A stretch of 64,000 nt of DNA, taken from the NCBI RefSeq assembly GCF_000372825.1, contig NZ_KB910516.1, positions 1,458,011 to 1,522,010 on the forward strand, read 5' to 3'. Source of the DNA: Methylobacterium sp. 77 (GTDB taxonomy: Bacteria > Pseudomonadota > Alphaproteobacteria > Rhizobiales > Beijerinckiaceae). Shown here one piece after another: positions 23,653-33,256 of the stretch. The stretch's first letter is position 1. Each line of letters begins with the position of its first letter. Under the pieces are notes generated by a model. That model had not been told where the DNA came from, did no database searches, and saw only the letters and a program-made list of their open reading frames with translations. The position numbers and the translations under genes are program-made.

Positions 23653-24777
23653 GTGCCTGCAATTCAGAACGAGCGCCGTGGCGATGCCGTCCCGCCATCG
23701 CCGGACGCGCTGATCCGTTTCGAGCGGGTGGCGAAAACCTACTCGACCCGTGACGGCGCCGGTGTCGCGGCGCTGAGCGAGATCGACCTGTCGGTGGCGG
23801 CCGGTTCGGTGCTGGGGGTGATCGGTCGGTCGGGTGCCGGAAAGTCGAGCCTGATCCGGCTCATCAACGGCCTGGAGCGCCCGAGTGCCGGCAGGATCCG
23901 GGTCGGGGATGCGGAGGTCTCGTCCCTCGATGAGCGCGCCCTGCGCCAGGTGCGACGCGGCATCGGCATGATCTTCCAGCATTTCAACCTGCTCTCGTCG
24001 CGCACCGCTTTCGGCAACATCGCCCTGCCCCTGGAGATCGAAGGGCGTGGCAAGGCCGCGATCCGCGCCCGCGTCGAGGAATTGCTGGCCCTGACCGGAC
24101 TGGAAGACCAGCGCGACCGCTATCCCGCCGAACTGTCGGGCGGACAGAAGCAGCGCGTCGGCATCGCCCGCGCGCTGGCTACCGGACCGAGCGTCCTCCT
24201 CTCCGACGAGGCGACCTCCGCCCTCGACCCCGAGACCACCCGGTCGATCCTGGCGCTCCTGCGCCGCATCAATCGCGATCTCGGCCTCACCATCGTGCTC
24301 ATCACCCACGAGATGTCGGTGATCCGCGCGGTGGCGGACCGCGTCGCCGTGCTGGAGGCGGGGCGCATCGTCGAGCAGGGCGACGTGTTCGAGGTCTTCA
24401 CCCGGCCGCAGGCGGAGATGACGCGGACTTTGCTGGCGGGCGAGATGGGGTTGACGCTGCCGGCGGCGCTCAGCGCGCGGATCGAGGCCCGACCGGTCCC
24501 CGGCGCCGCCGCGATTCTGCGCATCGCCTTCCGCGGCGCTCACGCCAACGACCCGATCATCGCGCGCCTCGCGCGCGAGACCGGCATCGAGGCCAACATC
24601 CTGTCCGGCACCGTGGACGAGATCGCCGGACGACCCTTCGGCTCCCTGGCGGTCAGTCTGCCCGCGGGGCCGGATGTCGTCGCGCGGACGCGCGTCTTCC
24701 TCGATGCCCACGGGCTCGTCTCCGATCTCCTCGGCTACCTGCCGGCCCACAGCGTGGAGGATCGCCGTGTCGCCTGA
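23653..24777 (+). CDS. metN: MetN-type ABC importer ATPase with NIL domain
   Basis: The 374-residue protein starts at GTG 23653. Walker A GRSGAGKS is at residues 58-65, the signature LSGGQ at 161-165, Walker [16 protein letters not shown] follows, then the H-loop THEMSV. The C-terminal 95 residues form a NIL domain ([20 protein letters not shown]), which in MetN senses intracellular methionine and inhibits transport. The downstream permease overlaps it. Together with metI and a MetQ protein it imports methionine or a related sulfur compound. Confidence 0.92.
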   Translation: MPAIQNERRGDAVPPSPDALIRFERVAKTYSTRDGAGVAALSEIDLSVAAGSVLGVIGRSGAGKSSLIRLINGLERPSAGRIRVGDAEVSSLDERALRQVRRGIGMIFQHFNLLSSRTAFGNIALPLEIEGRGKAAIRARVEELLALTGLEDQRDRYPAELSGGQKQRVGIARALATGPSVLLSDEATSALDPETTRSILALLRRINRDLGLTIVLITHEMSVIRAVADRVAVLEAGRIVEQGDVFEVFTRPQAEMTRTLLAGEMGLTLPAALSARIEARPVPGAAAILRIAFRGAHANDPIIARLARETGIEANILSGTVDEIAGRPFGSLAVSLPAGPDVVARTRVFLDAHGLVSDLLGYLPAHSVEDRRVA

Positions 24778-25432
24778 GATGATCCGCCTGCTGCTCCAGG
24801 CCACGGGCGATACCCTCGCCATGGTGGCCGTGGCGGCCTTGCTCGGGACGCTGCTCGGCCTGCCTCTCGGCGTCTTCCTGGCGACGAGCCGGCGCGGGGA
24901 ATTGCTCGCCGCGCCCTGGCTCAACGGCGTGCTGGGGCTCGTCGTCAACGCCACCCGCTCGACGCCCTTCATCATCCTGGTAGTGGCCATCATCCCGTTC
25001 ACCCGGCTCGTCGCCGGTACCTCCATAGGGCTGTGGGCGGCCACGGTCCCGCTGACGGTGGCGGCAACGCCCTTCATCGCCCGCCTCGTGGAGGCGGCGA
25101 TCCGCGAGGTCGATACCGGCCTCGTGGAGGCGGCGCGTGCCTTCGGCGCCGGTCCGTTCGCCATCATCCGCAAGGTGCTGATACCGGAGGCGCTTCCCGG
25201 CATCCTTCTCGGCCTGACCCTCGCGGTGGTGTCCCTGCTCGGCTACTCGGCCATGGTCGGCGCGGTGGGCGGCGGTGGCCTCGGCGATCTCGGCATCCGC
25301 TACGGCTACCAGCGCTTCCGCCCCGAGATGATGCTCGCCGTCGTCGTCGTGCTGATCATCCTGGTTCAGGCGGTCCAGACCATCGGCGAGCGTTTCGCCG
25401 CCCGCCTCAACCGGCGCGTCCGCCGGGCCTGA
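24767..25432 (+). CDS. metI: MetI-type ABC importer permease
   Basis: The start is GTG 24767, overlapping the metN stop by 11 bases. The 221-residue protein has five hydrophobic segments and the MetI coupling region [20 protein letters not shown], and ends with [20 protein letters not shown], typical of MetI. It is the membrane channel paired with MetN. The binding protein is supplied by metQ at 19.6 kb or by another gene. Confidence 0.93.
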   Translation: MSPEMIRLLLQATGDTLAMVAVAALLGTLLGLPLGVFLATSRRGELLAAPWLNGVLGLVVNATRSTPFIILVVAIIPFTRLVAGTSIGLWAATVPLTVAATPFIARLVEAAIREVDTGLVEAARAFGAGPFAIIRKVLIPEALPGILLGLTLAVVSLLGYSAMVGAVGGGGLGDLGIRYGYQRFRPEMMLAVVVVLIILVQAVQTIGERFAARLNRRVRRA

Positions 25433-25572
25433 TCCCATTGGCTAACGTCTCGTAAAACGAACGATCCGCGCTGCGCATCGGCCTTCGCTCTCTTCATGTC
25501 ATCCGGCCAAAGCGTCATTATCGTTCGCGGCAAAGCAAAGAGCCGAATTATTTTAGCAAAAGTCCTGGTTTG

Positions 25573-25587
25573 GAGACGAATCGTCTC
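25573..25587. promoter_or_regulatory. Inverted repeat upstream of second importer operon
   Basis: GAGACG-AAT-CGTCTC lies about 120 bases before the binding-protein gene, with a TATAAA-like element (TTCTATAAAGAG) just downstream. The half-site also occurs in the palindrome at 11138-11151 ahead of the first importer. It may be a shared operator. Confidence 0.35.
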
Positions 25588-25708
25588 TCCGTGCTGTTCT
25601 ATAAAGAGGACGATTTCATTGACGATGCGGTCTTCGGCGGGCAGATTTGCAGGCCTCTTCAAGTCCCGGCTTCAAGTCTCGGAGCCGAACTCTGCAACAG
25701 GCTTTTCC

Positions 25709-26740
25709 ATGACCGACCGACGCCATCCCGTCTCGCGCCGGAAGGCCGTGGCTTTCCTCGGAGGGCTCGCGCTGTCCGTGGCGACCGTCGGCAATGTCGC
25801 CGCCAATGAAGGCCAACTGCGCATCGCCAAGCAATTCGGGGTGGTCTACCTGCTCCTCAACGTCGTCGAGGACCAGAAGCTCATCGAGAAGCACGGCAAG
25901 CAAGCGGGCCTCGACATCAAGGTGGAGTACGTCCAGCTGTCGGGCGGCCCGGCCGTCAACGATGCGCTGCTGTCGGGGAATATCGAGATCGCCGGTGCCG
26001 GTGTCGGCCCGCTCTTCACCCTGTGGGACCGCACGAGGGGCCGGCAGAACGTCAAGGGCGTCGCGTCCTTGGGCAATTTCCCGTATTACCTCGTGACCAA
26101 CAATCCCGACGTGAAGACCATCGCCGACTTCACCGAGAAGGACCGCATCGCGCTGCCGGCGGTCGGCGTCTCGGTTCAGGCGCGGATTCTTCAGCTGGCC
26201 TCGGCCAAGCAATGGGGCGACAAGGAATTCGCCAGGCTCGACAAGATCAGCGTCGCCGTCCCGCATCCGGAAGCGGCGGCCGCGATCATCAAGGGCGGCA
26301 CCGAGATTTCCGGTCATTTCGGCAACCCGCCGTTCCAGGAGCAGGAGCTCGCCGAGAACCCGAAGGCCCGGATCGTCCTCAATTCCTACGACGTTCAGGG
26401 CGGCCCGGCCTCCTCGACCGTGCTGTACGCCACCGACAAGTTCTACAAGAACAGCCCGAAGACCTACAAAGCCTTCCTCGACGCCCTCGACGATGCGGCG
26501 AAGTTCATCACCGAGAACCCCGAGAAGGCGGCCGAGATCTATCTTCGGATCAACAACAGCAAGCTCGACCCGGCGCTGTTGACCAAGATCATCACGAACC
26601 CGGCCGTGACCTTCAAGGTCACGCCCGAGAACACGATCGGGCTCGGCAAGTTCATGCACCGGGTCGGCGCGATCAAGGCGGAGCCGCTGGCGATAGGCGA
26701 CTACTTCTTCGATGACCCGCGCATCAGCAGCGGCAGCTGA
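25709..26740 (+). CDS. NitT/TauT-family ABC importer, substrate-binding protein
   Basis: The 343-residue protein starts at ATG 25709 with a signal peptide containing a twin-arginine-like SRRKAVAFLGGLALSVATVG. The mature part has the SsuA-like fold: LRIAKQFGVVYLLLNVVEDQ, LSGGPAVNDALLSGNIEIAG, then FPYYLVTNNPDVKTIADF. Ligands in this family are sulfonates, taurine and related organic anions. It opens a three-gene operon with ATPase and permease genes. Its upstream region carries an inverted repeat and a plausible promoter. Confidence 0.9.
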   Translation: MTDRRHPVSRRKAVAFLGGLALSVATVGNVAANEGQLRIAKQFGVVYLLLNVVEDQKLIEKHGKQAGLDIKVEYVQLSGGPAVNDALLSGNIEIAGAGVGPLFTLWDRTRGRQNVKGVASLGNFPYYLVTNNPDVKTIADFTEKDRIALPAVGVSVQARILQLASAKQWGDKEFARLDKISVAVPHPEAAAAIIKGGTEISGHFGNPPFQEQELAENPKARIVLNSYDVQGGPASSTVLYATDKFYKNSPKTYKAFLDALDDAAKFITENPEKAAEIYLRINNSKLDPALLTKIITNPAVTFKVTPENTIGLGKFMHRVGAIKAEPLAIGDYFFDDPRISSGS

Positions 26741-26751
26741 GCCTGCACACC

Positions 26752-27657
26752 ATGATCGCCGTGGCTCCCCGTTCCGATTTCGCCATCACCGAACTGCCGG
26801 AATCCCGCTCGCGCGGTTCCACGCGGCGCGAGGACGCGCGTGCCCGTTCCTCCGTCGCAGCCGAGGCGATCCCGCTGCTGCGGATCCAGGGCGTGACACT
26901 GGAATATCGCACGCCGGAGCGGGTGGTGCGCGCCACCCATCGCATCGACCTCGATATCCATCAGGCGGATCGCTTCGTCCTGCTCGGGCCGTCCGGTTGC
27001 GGCAAGTCCACCCTGCTCAAGGCGGCGGCCGGCTTCATCCGCCCCGTCGAGGGTGAGATCACCCTCGGCGGCGTGCCCGTGCGCGAGCCGGGGCCCGACC
27101 GCATCGTCGTCTTCCAGGAATTCGACCAGCTGCCGCCCTGGAAGACGGTGGCCCAGAACGTCGCCTTCCCTTTACGCGCCGCGCGGTCCCTCGGCCGGCG
27201 CGAAGCGATGGACCGGGCGCGCCACTACATCGACAAGGTCGGGCTGACGCCCTTCGCGGACAGCTACCCGCACCAGCTCTCCGGCGGCATGAAGCAGCGC
27301 GTCGCGATCGCGCGGGCACTGGCGATGCAGCCGAAGGTCCTGATGATGGACGAGCCTTTCGCCGCTCTGGACGCCCTGACCCGGCGCCGGATGCAGGAGG
27401 AGTTACTGTCCCTCTGGGACGAGGCCCGTTTCACCCTGCTCTTCGTCACCCATTCCATCGAGGAGGCCCTCGTGGTCGGAAACCGGGTGGCGCTGCTCTC
27501 GCCCCATCCGGGCCGGGTCCGGGCCGAGTTCAACAGCCATGCCTTCGATCTGACCAGCATCGGCAGCCGCGACTTCCAGGACGCGGTGCAACGCCTGCAC
27601 TCCCGCCTGTTCGAGACCGCTCCCGAGACCGCCGCAGTCACGGGGGCGACCGCATGA
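26752..27657 (+). CDS. NitT/TauT-family ABC importer, ATPase
   Basis: The 301-residue ATPase carries a 40-residue polar N-terminal extension before the ABC domain. Walker A GPSGCGKS is at 79-86, the Q-loop in VVFQEFDQLPPWK, signature LSGGM at 176-180, Walker B VLMMDEPFAALDAL and H-loop THSIEEA. It is SsuB-like. The ATG lies 11 bases after the binding-protein gene, and its stop overlaps the permease ATG (ATGA). Confidence 0.92.
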   Translation: MIAVAPRSDFAITELPESRSRGSTRREDARARSSVAAEAIPLLRIQGVTLEYRTPERVVRATHRIDLDIHQADRFVLLGPSGCGKSTLLKAAAGFIRPVEGEITLGGVPVREPGPDRIVVFQEFDQLPPWKTVAQNVAFPLRAARSLGRREAMDRARHYIDKVGLTPFADSYPHQLSGGMKQRVAIARALAMQPKVLMMDEPFAALDALTRRRMQEELLSLWDEARFTLLFVTHSIEEALVVGNRVALLSPHPGRVRAEFNSHAFDLTSIGSRDFQDAVQRLHSRLFETAPETAAVTGATA

Positions 27658-28544
27658 CCAATGCCAGTCTCGCGAACCGGCCTCTCGTCCCGCCGGTCCG
27701 ACCGGAATACGACCATGTGCTTCCCCCCTTCGTCGAGCTGCCGGTGGAGCGGGCGCTGCCGCTCTCGGCCCGGCTCTGGCAGCAGGATTGGCTGCGCAAG
27801 GGTCTGATCCTCGTCGCCCTCGCCCTCATCTGGGAGGGGCTGGCGCGCTGGCAGGACAACGATCTGCTGCTGCCCGGCTTCGTCGACACGATGTCGGCCC
27901 TGGTCGATGGACTGGTGAACGGCGAATTGCTGGACCGGGTGCGCATCTCCCTCGTCGTGCTGCTGCAGGGGTATCTCGTCGGCATCGTGCTGGCTTTCCT
28001 GCTGACGACGCTGGCCGTCTCGACCCAGTTCGGCCGCGACCTGCTCTCGACCCTGACGGCGATGTTCAATCCGCTGCCGGCGATCGCGCTGCTGCCTCTG
28101 GCCCTGCTCTGGTTCGGCCTCGGTTCGGGCAGCCTGATCTTCGTACTCATCCACTCGGTGCTGTGGCCGATGGCGCTCAACACCTATGCGGGCTTTCAGG
28201 GTGTGCCCGAAACCTTGCGCATGGCGGGGCGCAACTACGGCCTGCGCGGGCCGTCCTACGTCGTTCAGATCCTGATCCCCGCCGCGTTGCCGGCGATCCT
28301 GTCCGGCCTGAAGATCGGCTGGGCCTTCGCCTGGCGCACGCTGATCGCGGCCGAACTCGTCTTCGGCGCCGCCTCGGGACGCGGCGGACTCGGCTGGTAC
28401 ATCTTCCAGAACCGCAACGAACTCTACACCGACCGCGTCTTCGCCGGCCTCGTCCTCGTCGTGGTCATCGGCCTCGTCGTCGAGAACATCGTGTTCGCGG
28501 CCTTCGAGCGGCTCACCGTCCGCCGCTGGGGCATGGCGCGATAG
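27654..28544 (+). CDS. NitT/TauT-family ABC importer, permease
   Basis: The 296-residue permease starts at ATG 27654, overlapping the ATPase stop. After a hydrophilic N-terminus of about 45 residues it has the SsuC-type membrane core with FNPLPAIALLPLALLWFGLG and the coupling loop AGRNYGLRGPSYVVQILIPA. It completes the second sulfonate-type importer. Order here is binding protein-ATPase-permease, unlike binding protein-permease-ATPase in the first system, so the two are not a simple tandem duplication. Confidence 0.92.
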   Translation: MTNASLANRPLVPPVRPEYDHVLPPFVELPVERALPLSARLWQQDWLRKGLILVALALIWEGLARWQDNDLLLPGFVDTMSALVDGLVNGELLDRVRISLVVLLQGYLVGIVLAFLLTTLAVSTQFGRDLLSTLTAMFNPLPAIALLPLALLWFGLGSGSLIFVLIHSVLWPMALNTYAGFQGVPETLRMAGRNYGLRGPSYVVQILIPAALPAILSGLKIGWAFAWRTLIAAELVFGAASGRGGLGWYIFQNRNELYTDRVFAGLVLVVVIGLVVENIVFAAFERLTVRRWGMAR

Positions 28545-28852
28545 TATTTCGGAAGCAGGCTTCCTGCGAAGAACCCTGGATGAACGGATCGGTTGTGAAG
28601 CAGGGGTCGATCGCTCCATCGCCATGCTCGAAAGCCGATGGTGGCAGATCTAGGCAATCGAAACAACAATTCGGACTGCGCGCAATAACATGGAAGTCCC
28701 CATATAATCGGCGTGTTCACCAATACTCATGCGGCAGTGAACTGATAGCCGAGATAACGGCAGAAATAAAGGTTTTGTGCTCTGGGAGAAGCGTCGAAAA
28801 ACTCATCCGGAACCGATGTTCTTACACGGCGCATTCCCTATTGCCCTGATCA
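28545..28852. other. Intergenic region between convergent genes
   Basis: No gene is supportable. A small hairpin (GGAAGCAGGCTTCC) lies just after the permease stop near 28551. The rest is A/T-richer than the surroundings. Confidence 0.4.
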
Positions 28853-29884
28853 CTATCCCTTCGGCCGATGCTTGGCTGCCGGCGATGCAAGGTCGAACGG
28901 GACGGAACCCTCCGTCATGGGCGTATGCGCGCGCAGGAAGTCCGTGACCTCGGCCTGGGTCGGCAGGCCGTCGAGGACACCGTGGCGCGCCACCATGATG
29001 GCGCCACAGGCGGCAGCCATCCGGCAACTCGCATCCCAGGGCCGGCCCGCGAGGAGGCTGGCCGCCAGACCGGCGGTGAACGCGTCTCCGGCGCCGATCG
29101 TGTCGACCACGTCGACCGGGTAGGCCGGCTGATCCAGGACCGTCGAACCTGCCAGGACAATCCTCGCCCCTTCCGCGCCGAAGGTGATGACGAGCGCTTC
29201 GACGCCTCGCTCGAACAGCACGTCCGCGAGGCGTGTCGCCTCCGCGCGCAGGACCGCGAGGCCGGCTTTTTGCGGAAGCCGCGGACCGAGAAGAGCCTCG
29301 GCCTCGGTTTCGTTCACGACGAGGATGGTGGTCGATGCCAGGATCTCGTCGGTCGGCATCCGGAACGGCGATGCATTGAGAAGCGTCGGGATGCCGGCGC
29401 TCCGCGCGATCGCAAAGGCTTCGGCGACAGGATCGTCGCCGATCTCGAACTGGGCGAGCACCATGGCTGCGGAGGTGATGCCGGCCGCCGCCGAACGGAC
29501 GGCCTCCCGCGACAGCAGCCGGTTCGCACCCGGCTGGATCGCCAGGCAATTTTCGCCATCGGCTCCGACGAAGGCCACGCCGATGCCGGTGCTGCCGGGA
29601 TGGAGACGCAGCATTGAGGCGGACAGCCCCGCTCGCTCGAGCGCGGCCTCGGCCAGTGTCCCGAGGTGATCGGTTCCGATCGGAATCAGGCCCTCCACGG
29701 GAACTCCGAGCCGGCTCAGACCGGCGGCGACGTTGAACCCCTTGCCGCCGGCATCCCAGGCGAAGGAGGAGGCGATGAGCGATTCGCCTGGGCGCGGAAG
29801 CCGGTCGACATGGAACGTGCCCGCCGCGACGAAACTCCCGAGCACAAAGGCGCTTCTCGCGTGGCTCGTCTGATGTAACATCAT
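28853..29884 (-). CDS. PfkB-family carbohydrate kinase (ribokinase-like)
   Basis: The protein is about 343 residues long. I chose ATG 29884 because homology starts at SAFVLGSFVAAGTFHVDRLP; an adjacent ATG lies at 29881, and the ribosome-binding site is weak. PfkB signatures are present: the N-terminal GGKGFNVAAGLSRLGVPVEG and the C-terminal DTIGAGDAFTAGLAASLLAG with the catalytic Asp. It phosphorylates a sugar or nucleoside using ATP; the substrate is not readable. It is divergent from a GntR/UTRA regulator 57 bases away, which probably controls it. No sugar transporter or further catabolic gene is adjacent. Confidence 0.88.
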   Translation of the reverse strand: MMLHQTSHARSAFVLGSFVAAGTFHVDRLPRPGESLIASSFAWDAGGKGFNVAAGLSRLGVPVEGLIPIGTDHLGTLAEAALERAGLSASMLRLHPGSTGIGVAFVGADGENCLAIQPGANRLLSREAVRSAAAGITSAAMVLAQFEIGDDPVAEAFAIARSAGIPTLLNASPFRMPTDEILASTTILVVNETEAEALLGPRLPQKAGLAVLRAEATRLADVLFERGVEALVITFGAEGARIVLAGSTVLDQPAYPVDVVDTIGAGDAFTAGLAASLLAGRPWDASCRMAAACGAIMVARHGVLDGLPTQAEVTDFLRAHTPMTEGSVPFDLASPAAKHRPKG

Positions 29885-29941
29885 GTGCGACGTTGACCGT
29901 GACGTGCCCCGTCCGCACGCCCTCGACACGATGCTGCTGCA

Positions 29942-30697
29942 TTGACCAAAACACCAAGCCTTTTCGGGACACTCCGAATACAGAACGACACGGCGCTACC
30001 GATGTATCGGCAGCTGGAGCACCAGTTCCGGGCCATGATCGTCGACGGCACGCTTGCGCCGGGCACCACCCTGCCCGCCGAGCGCAAGCTGGCGCTCGAC
30101 CTCGGAGTCAGCCGAAAGACCGTCCAGCAAGGCTACGACGCCCTGCGCATCCAGGGGTTGGTGAGCGCTCATGGGCGTCATGGCTATCTCGTCGAGGATG
30201 GCTTCCGCCGCGTCGAGCCCGGCATGGAGCGCCTCAAGGGCTTCACGCAGGAGATGCACGAGCTTGGCCGCGTCGCCTCCTCGCGCGTTCTCGAACAATC
30301 GGTCGGCGAGGACCGGTCCATCGCCTCGATCTTCGGCCTCGCCTCCGCAGCCCGCTTCCTGCGGCTCGTGCGCGTGCGCATGGGCGACGGCATGCCTCTG
30401 TCGGTGGAGAAGGCCTGGTACGATCTCGGCGCTGCCCCGGATCTGGCGGAGGGAGATCTGTCGGGGTCGATCTACGCCCGTCTCGTCGAATGCGGTGCCC
30501 CCCTGGTCGATTGCGAACAGACGATCGAGGCCGCTTCGCCGGAGACGCAGGAATGCGCGATCTTCGGCTTCTCCGTGCCGCTCCCATGCCTGCTGATCAA
30601 GCGCCGTTCATACGGTCGCGACGGCCGGATGATCGAGTATGTCGAAGGGCTCTTTCGTGGCGACGCCTACGCGTATCGGCTGCGTCTCAGGTCGTGA
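29942..30697 (+). CDS. GntR-family regulator with UTRA domain
   Basis: The frame begins with TTG at 29942. The HTH starts soon after (LPMYRQLEHQFRAMIVDGTL, LGVSRKTVQQGYDALRIQGL), so the TTG or the ATG at 30002 could serve as start; the TTG keeps the whole wing-helix domain. Residues 95-250 form the UTRA ligand-binding domain (IASIFGLASAARFLRLVRVR, CLLIKRRSYGRDGRMIEYVE). Relatives sense sugars or amino-acid derivatives. The divergent PfkB kinase gene is the likely target. A hairpin follows the stop. Confidence 0.88.
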   Translation: MTKTPSLFGTLRIQNDTALPMYRQLEHQFRAMIVDGTLAPGTTLPAERKLALDLGVSRKTVQQGYDALRIQGLVSAHGRHGYLVEDGFRRVEPGMERLKGFTQEMHELGRVASSRVLEQSVGEDRSIASIFGLASAARFLRLVRVRMGDGMPLSVEKAWYDLGAAPDLAEGDLSGSIYARLVECGAPLVDCEQTIEAASPETQECAIFGFSVPLPCLLIKRRSYGRDGRMIEYVEGLFRGDAYAYRLRLRS

Positions 30698-30704
30698 CGA
30701 TTGC

Positions 30705-30720
30705 TGCCCCGGTTCGGGGC
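30705..30720 (+). terminator. Hairpin after the GntR gene
   Basis: GCCCCG-GTT-CGGGGC forms a stem-loop eight bases after the stop. No T-run follows, so its strength as a terminator is uncertain. Confidence 0.4.
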
Positions 30721-30944
30721 GCACATCGCCGGTGCAGGTGAATATAGCCCGGTCTTGTCGTGGTCGATCTCCCGTCTCGGCGGCGACGTGGACGGCACCG
30801 GGATCGCTGGCTTCGCTGTGCTGCGAGCGGAACGACGACGCTTCATTCGGCCGATCCGATTGTCTGCTGTTGCTGCCGCCATTGATGGGGCGCGGATTTA
30901 TCATTAAACTTGAGGAATCGGTGTTCTTGCAGCAGGAGGTGCTC

Positions 30945-31433
30945 ATGGACTCGGTGGAATCTTTCGGGTCAAGTTGTGCCATCGTGCCATGGCGACCATT
31001 ACTTGATCCTGATTCAGGGTGTCGAACGGACCTGCGCGAGACATCGTTTTTAACGTCGGTCTGGCCCGGCTCGTCCCTTCTCACCGATGATCTCTGGAAC
31101 GAGATCGCCTCGCTGGTTCCCCCTCCCCGCCCCCGTCCGAAGGGCGGTCGTCCGCCCATCGGTGACCGCGCCGCGTTGACCGGCATCCTGTCCGTCCTGA
31201 GTTCCGGCCTGCCCTGGGAGATGCTGCCGGCCGAGATGGGCTGTGGCTCGGGCATGAGTTGCTGGCGCCGCCTGCGGGATTGGCAAAAGGCGGGGGTCTG
31301 GACGGGCATGCATCGGGTTCTGCTGGAACGGCTTGACGCTATGGCTCGGATCGACTGGAGCCGGGTGAGGCTCGACGGCGCGCCGGTCCCGGCCAAGACA
31401 GGATCCTTGACGGAGACGGCATCCGCGACGTGA
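30945..31433 (+). mobile_element. Truncated IS5-family transposase
   Basis: The frame starts at ATG 30945 behind CAGCAGGAGGTGCTC. From about residue 45 it matches the N-terminal DUF4096 domain of IS5/IS1031-type transposases: LTDDLWNEIASLVPPPRPRP, KGGRPPIGDRAALTGIL, SSGLPWEMLPAEMGCGSG, SCWRRLRDWQKAGVW, then IDWSRVRLDGAPVPAKTG. Homology stops there; the catalytic DDE part is absent and the frame ends after a few unrelated codons. It is a dead 5' remnant. I could not find matching terminal inverted repeats. Confidence 0.8.
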
Positions 31434-31450
31434 CGTCCTCCACGTCGCGG
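31423..31450. terminator. Strong hairpin at the transposase break
   Basis: CCGCGACGTG and CACGTCGCGG form a perfect 10-bp inverted repeat around ACGTCCTC. It covers the stop of the truncated transposase and lies about 80 bases beyond the end of the convergent ABC ATPase gene. It may be a bidirectional terminator or a scar of insertion-sequence loss. Confidence 0.45.
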
Positions 31451-31529
31451 TCGAGCGATCGCGGAGACGGGGCACCCGGTCGCCTGCCGTCTCGCCTGAA
31501 CCGGACGGGCAGCGCGGCGCATCCTCGCC

Positions 31530-32396
31530 TCAGGTCGCTCCGTGCCTCCCCGGAACGCCGATGGGCGTGAGGCGCGGCAGCGGCAGACTGTTCGGGTCGG
31601 AATGCAGCAGCTTCAGGCAATAGTGCTTCAGGCTCTTGAATTCCGGATCCGCGACCAGATCGCGCTGCCTCGGGCGAGCGAAATCGATGGCGAGATCGTC
31701 GAGGATGCGACCCGGTCGCGGCGTCATGACGAGGATGCGGTCGGCGAGGAAGATCGCTTCGTCGATATCGTGGGTCACGAAGAGAATCGTCGTGCGATGC
31801 TGGCTCCAGACCTTGAGCAGAAGCTCCTGCATCGTCATGCGGGTCTGCGCATCGAGGGCGCCGAAAGGTTCGTCCATCAATAGGACGCGGGGGCGGGTGA
31901 TGAGCGCGCGGGCGATCTCGACGCGCTGCTGCATCCCTCCCGAAAGCTCCGCCGGATAGCGATCCTCGAAGCCGGCGAGCCCGACCTGGGCAAGGAAATC
32001 GCGGGCCTGGTCCAGGCGAGCGCGTTTTCGAACGCCCTTCATCTTCAGGCCGAACGCGACGTTGTCGATCACGCTGCGCCAGGGAAACAGCGTGTGATGC
32101 TGGAAGACGATGCCGCGATCCGGGTGTGGACCGGTGATGGCCTGCCCGTCGAGGCCGACGCTGCCGCGATGCAGGGCGAGATGCCCGGCGACGGCACCGA
32201 GCAAGGTCGATTTCCCGCAGCCCGAGGGACCGAGGAGACAGACGAACTGCTCGGGCGCGATATCGAGATCGATGGTCTCGACGACATCGAAGGCGGCGGC
32301 TCCCCGGCCGAGCCGGATGGTGCCGCCCGCCATGGCGACATGGCCGCCGAACGAGGCTGGCGGTTCCGTGATCCCGGCCGCGACCGCCGCGCTCAT
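31530..32396 (-). CDS. TauB/SsuB-like ABC importer ATPase
   Basis: The 288-residue ATPase has Walker A GPSGCGKS at 56-63, the Q-loop in VFQHHTLFPWR, signature LSGGM at 151-155, Walker B VLLMDEPFGALDAQ and H-loop THDIDEA, followed by a C-terminal tail typical of NitT/TauT ATPases. It is the last gene of a three-gene minus-strand operon; its start overlaps the permease stop (ATGA). The system is divergent from a Crp/Fnr-type regulator and adjacent to a redox operon. Confidence 0.92.
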   Translation of the reverse strand: MSAAVAAGITEPPASFGGHVAMAGGTIRLGRGAAAFDVVETIDLDIAPEQFVCLLGPSGCGKSTLLGAVAGHLALHRGSVGLDGQAITGPHPDRGIVFQHHTLFPWRSVIDNVAFGLKMKGVRKRARLDQARDFLAQVGLAGFEDRYPAELSGGMQQRVEIARALITRPRVLLMDEPFGALDAQTRMTMQELLLKVWSQHRTTILFVTHDIDEAIFLADRILVMTPRPGRILDDLAIDFARPRQRDLVADPEFKSLKHYCLKLLHSDPNSLPLPRLTPIGVPGRHGAT

Positions 32397-33256
32397 CGTC
32401 CGCCTCCCGCAGCGACCCAGGGCGTCATCAGCGCACCGATCCGGCGCACCAGCAGGCTCGATCCCATCCCGAGCAAGCCGATCAGCAGCATGCCGACGAC
32501 GATGTCGTCGTAGTTCTGCAGCGTATAGGATTCCCAGGTGAAGTAACCGATCCCGTATTGACCCGAGATCATCTCGGCGGTGACGAGGCAGAACCAGGCC
32601 GTTCCCATGCCGATCGCGGCACCCGTGACGATGCTCGGCGTCGCGCCGGGCAGGATCACCTCGCGCAGGATCGCGCCCCAGCCCGCGCCGAGGCTGCGGG
32701 CGGATGCGACGAGCCGCGGGCTGACGTTCTCGACGCCGTGAATGGTGTTGAGGAGGATCGGGAACAGCGCGCCCGTGAAGGTGATGAACGCCATCGACAG
32801 TTCGGAGGAAGGAAACATCAGGATCGCCAGGGGGATCCAGGCGACGGCGGGGATCGGGCGCAGCACCTCCAGCGGTGGAAGCAGGAGGTCGCTCGCGAGC
32901 GGGGAACGGCCGATGGCGAGCCCGAGGCCGATCCCCGCGGCCAGCGCCGCCAGAAAGCCCAGAAGGACCCGCGTGAGGCTCGCTCCGAGATGCGGCCAGA
33001 GCGCGGGCGATCGGACCAGGGCCAGGGCCGCGCGTGCGGCTTCGATGGGCGTCGGCACGTTGCGGAAGCTGACGAAGCCGAGATCGACCTTGCCGCTGGC
33101 CGCCAGATGCCAGAGGGCCAGGCTCGCGGCGAGGGAAGCGGCTCGCAGGGCGAGACGCCGTCCGGGGTAGCGAAGCCGCGCCCGTCGACGTCCTCTTCCG
33201 GCCACCCCCGGGCGGGTCACCGGCGACCCGAGGGAATCCGTGAGAGAGGCGCTCAC
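32393..33256 (-). CDS. TauC/SsuC-like ABC importer permease
   Basis: The 287-residue permease has six hydrophobic segments in the BPD_transp_1 fold, with LEVLRPIPAVAWIPLAILMF and the coupling region ASARSLGAGWGAILREVILP. Its start overlaps the stop of the binding-protein gene by four bases, and its stop overlaps the ATPase start by four bases. It forms the channel of the third NitT/TauT importer. Confidence 0.92.
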   Translation of the reverse strand: MSASLTDSLGSPVTRPGVAGRGRRRARLRYPGRRLALRAASLAASLALWHLAASGKVDLGFVSFRNVPTPIEAARAALALVRSPALWPHLGASLTRVLLGFLAALAAGIGLGLAIGRSPLASDLLLPPLEVLRPIPAVAWIPLAILMFPSSELSMAFITFTGALFPILLNTIHGVENVSPRLVASARSLGAGWGAILREVILPGATPSIVTGAAIGMGTAWFCLVTAEMISGQYGIGYFTWESYTLQNYDDIVVGMLLIGLLGMGSSLLVRRIGALMTPWVAAGGGR

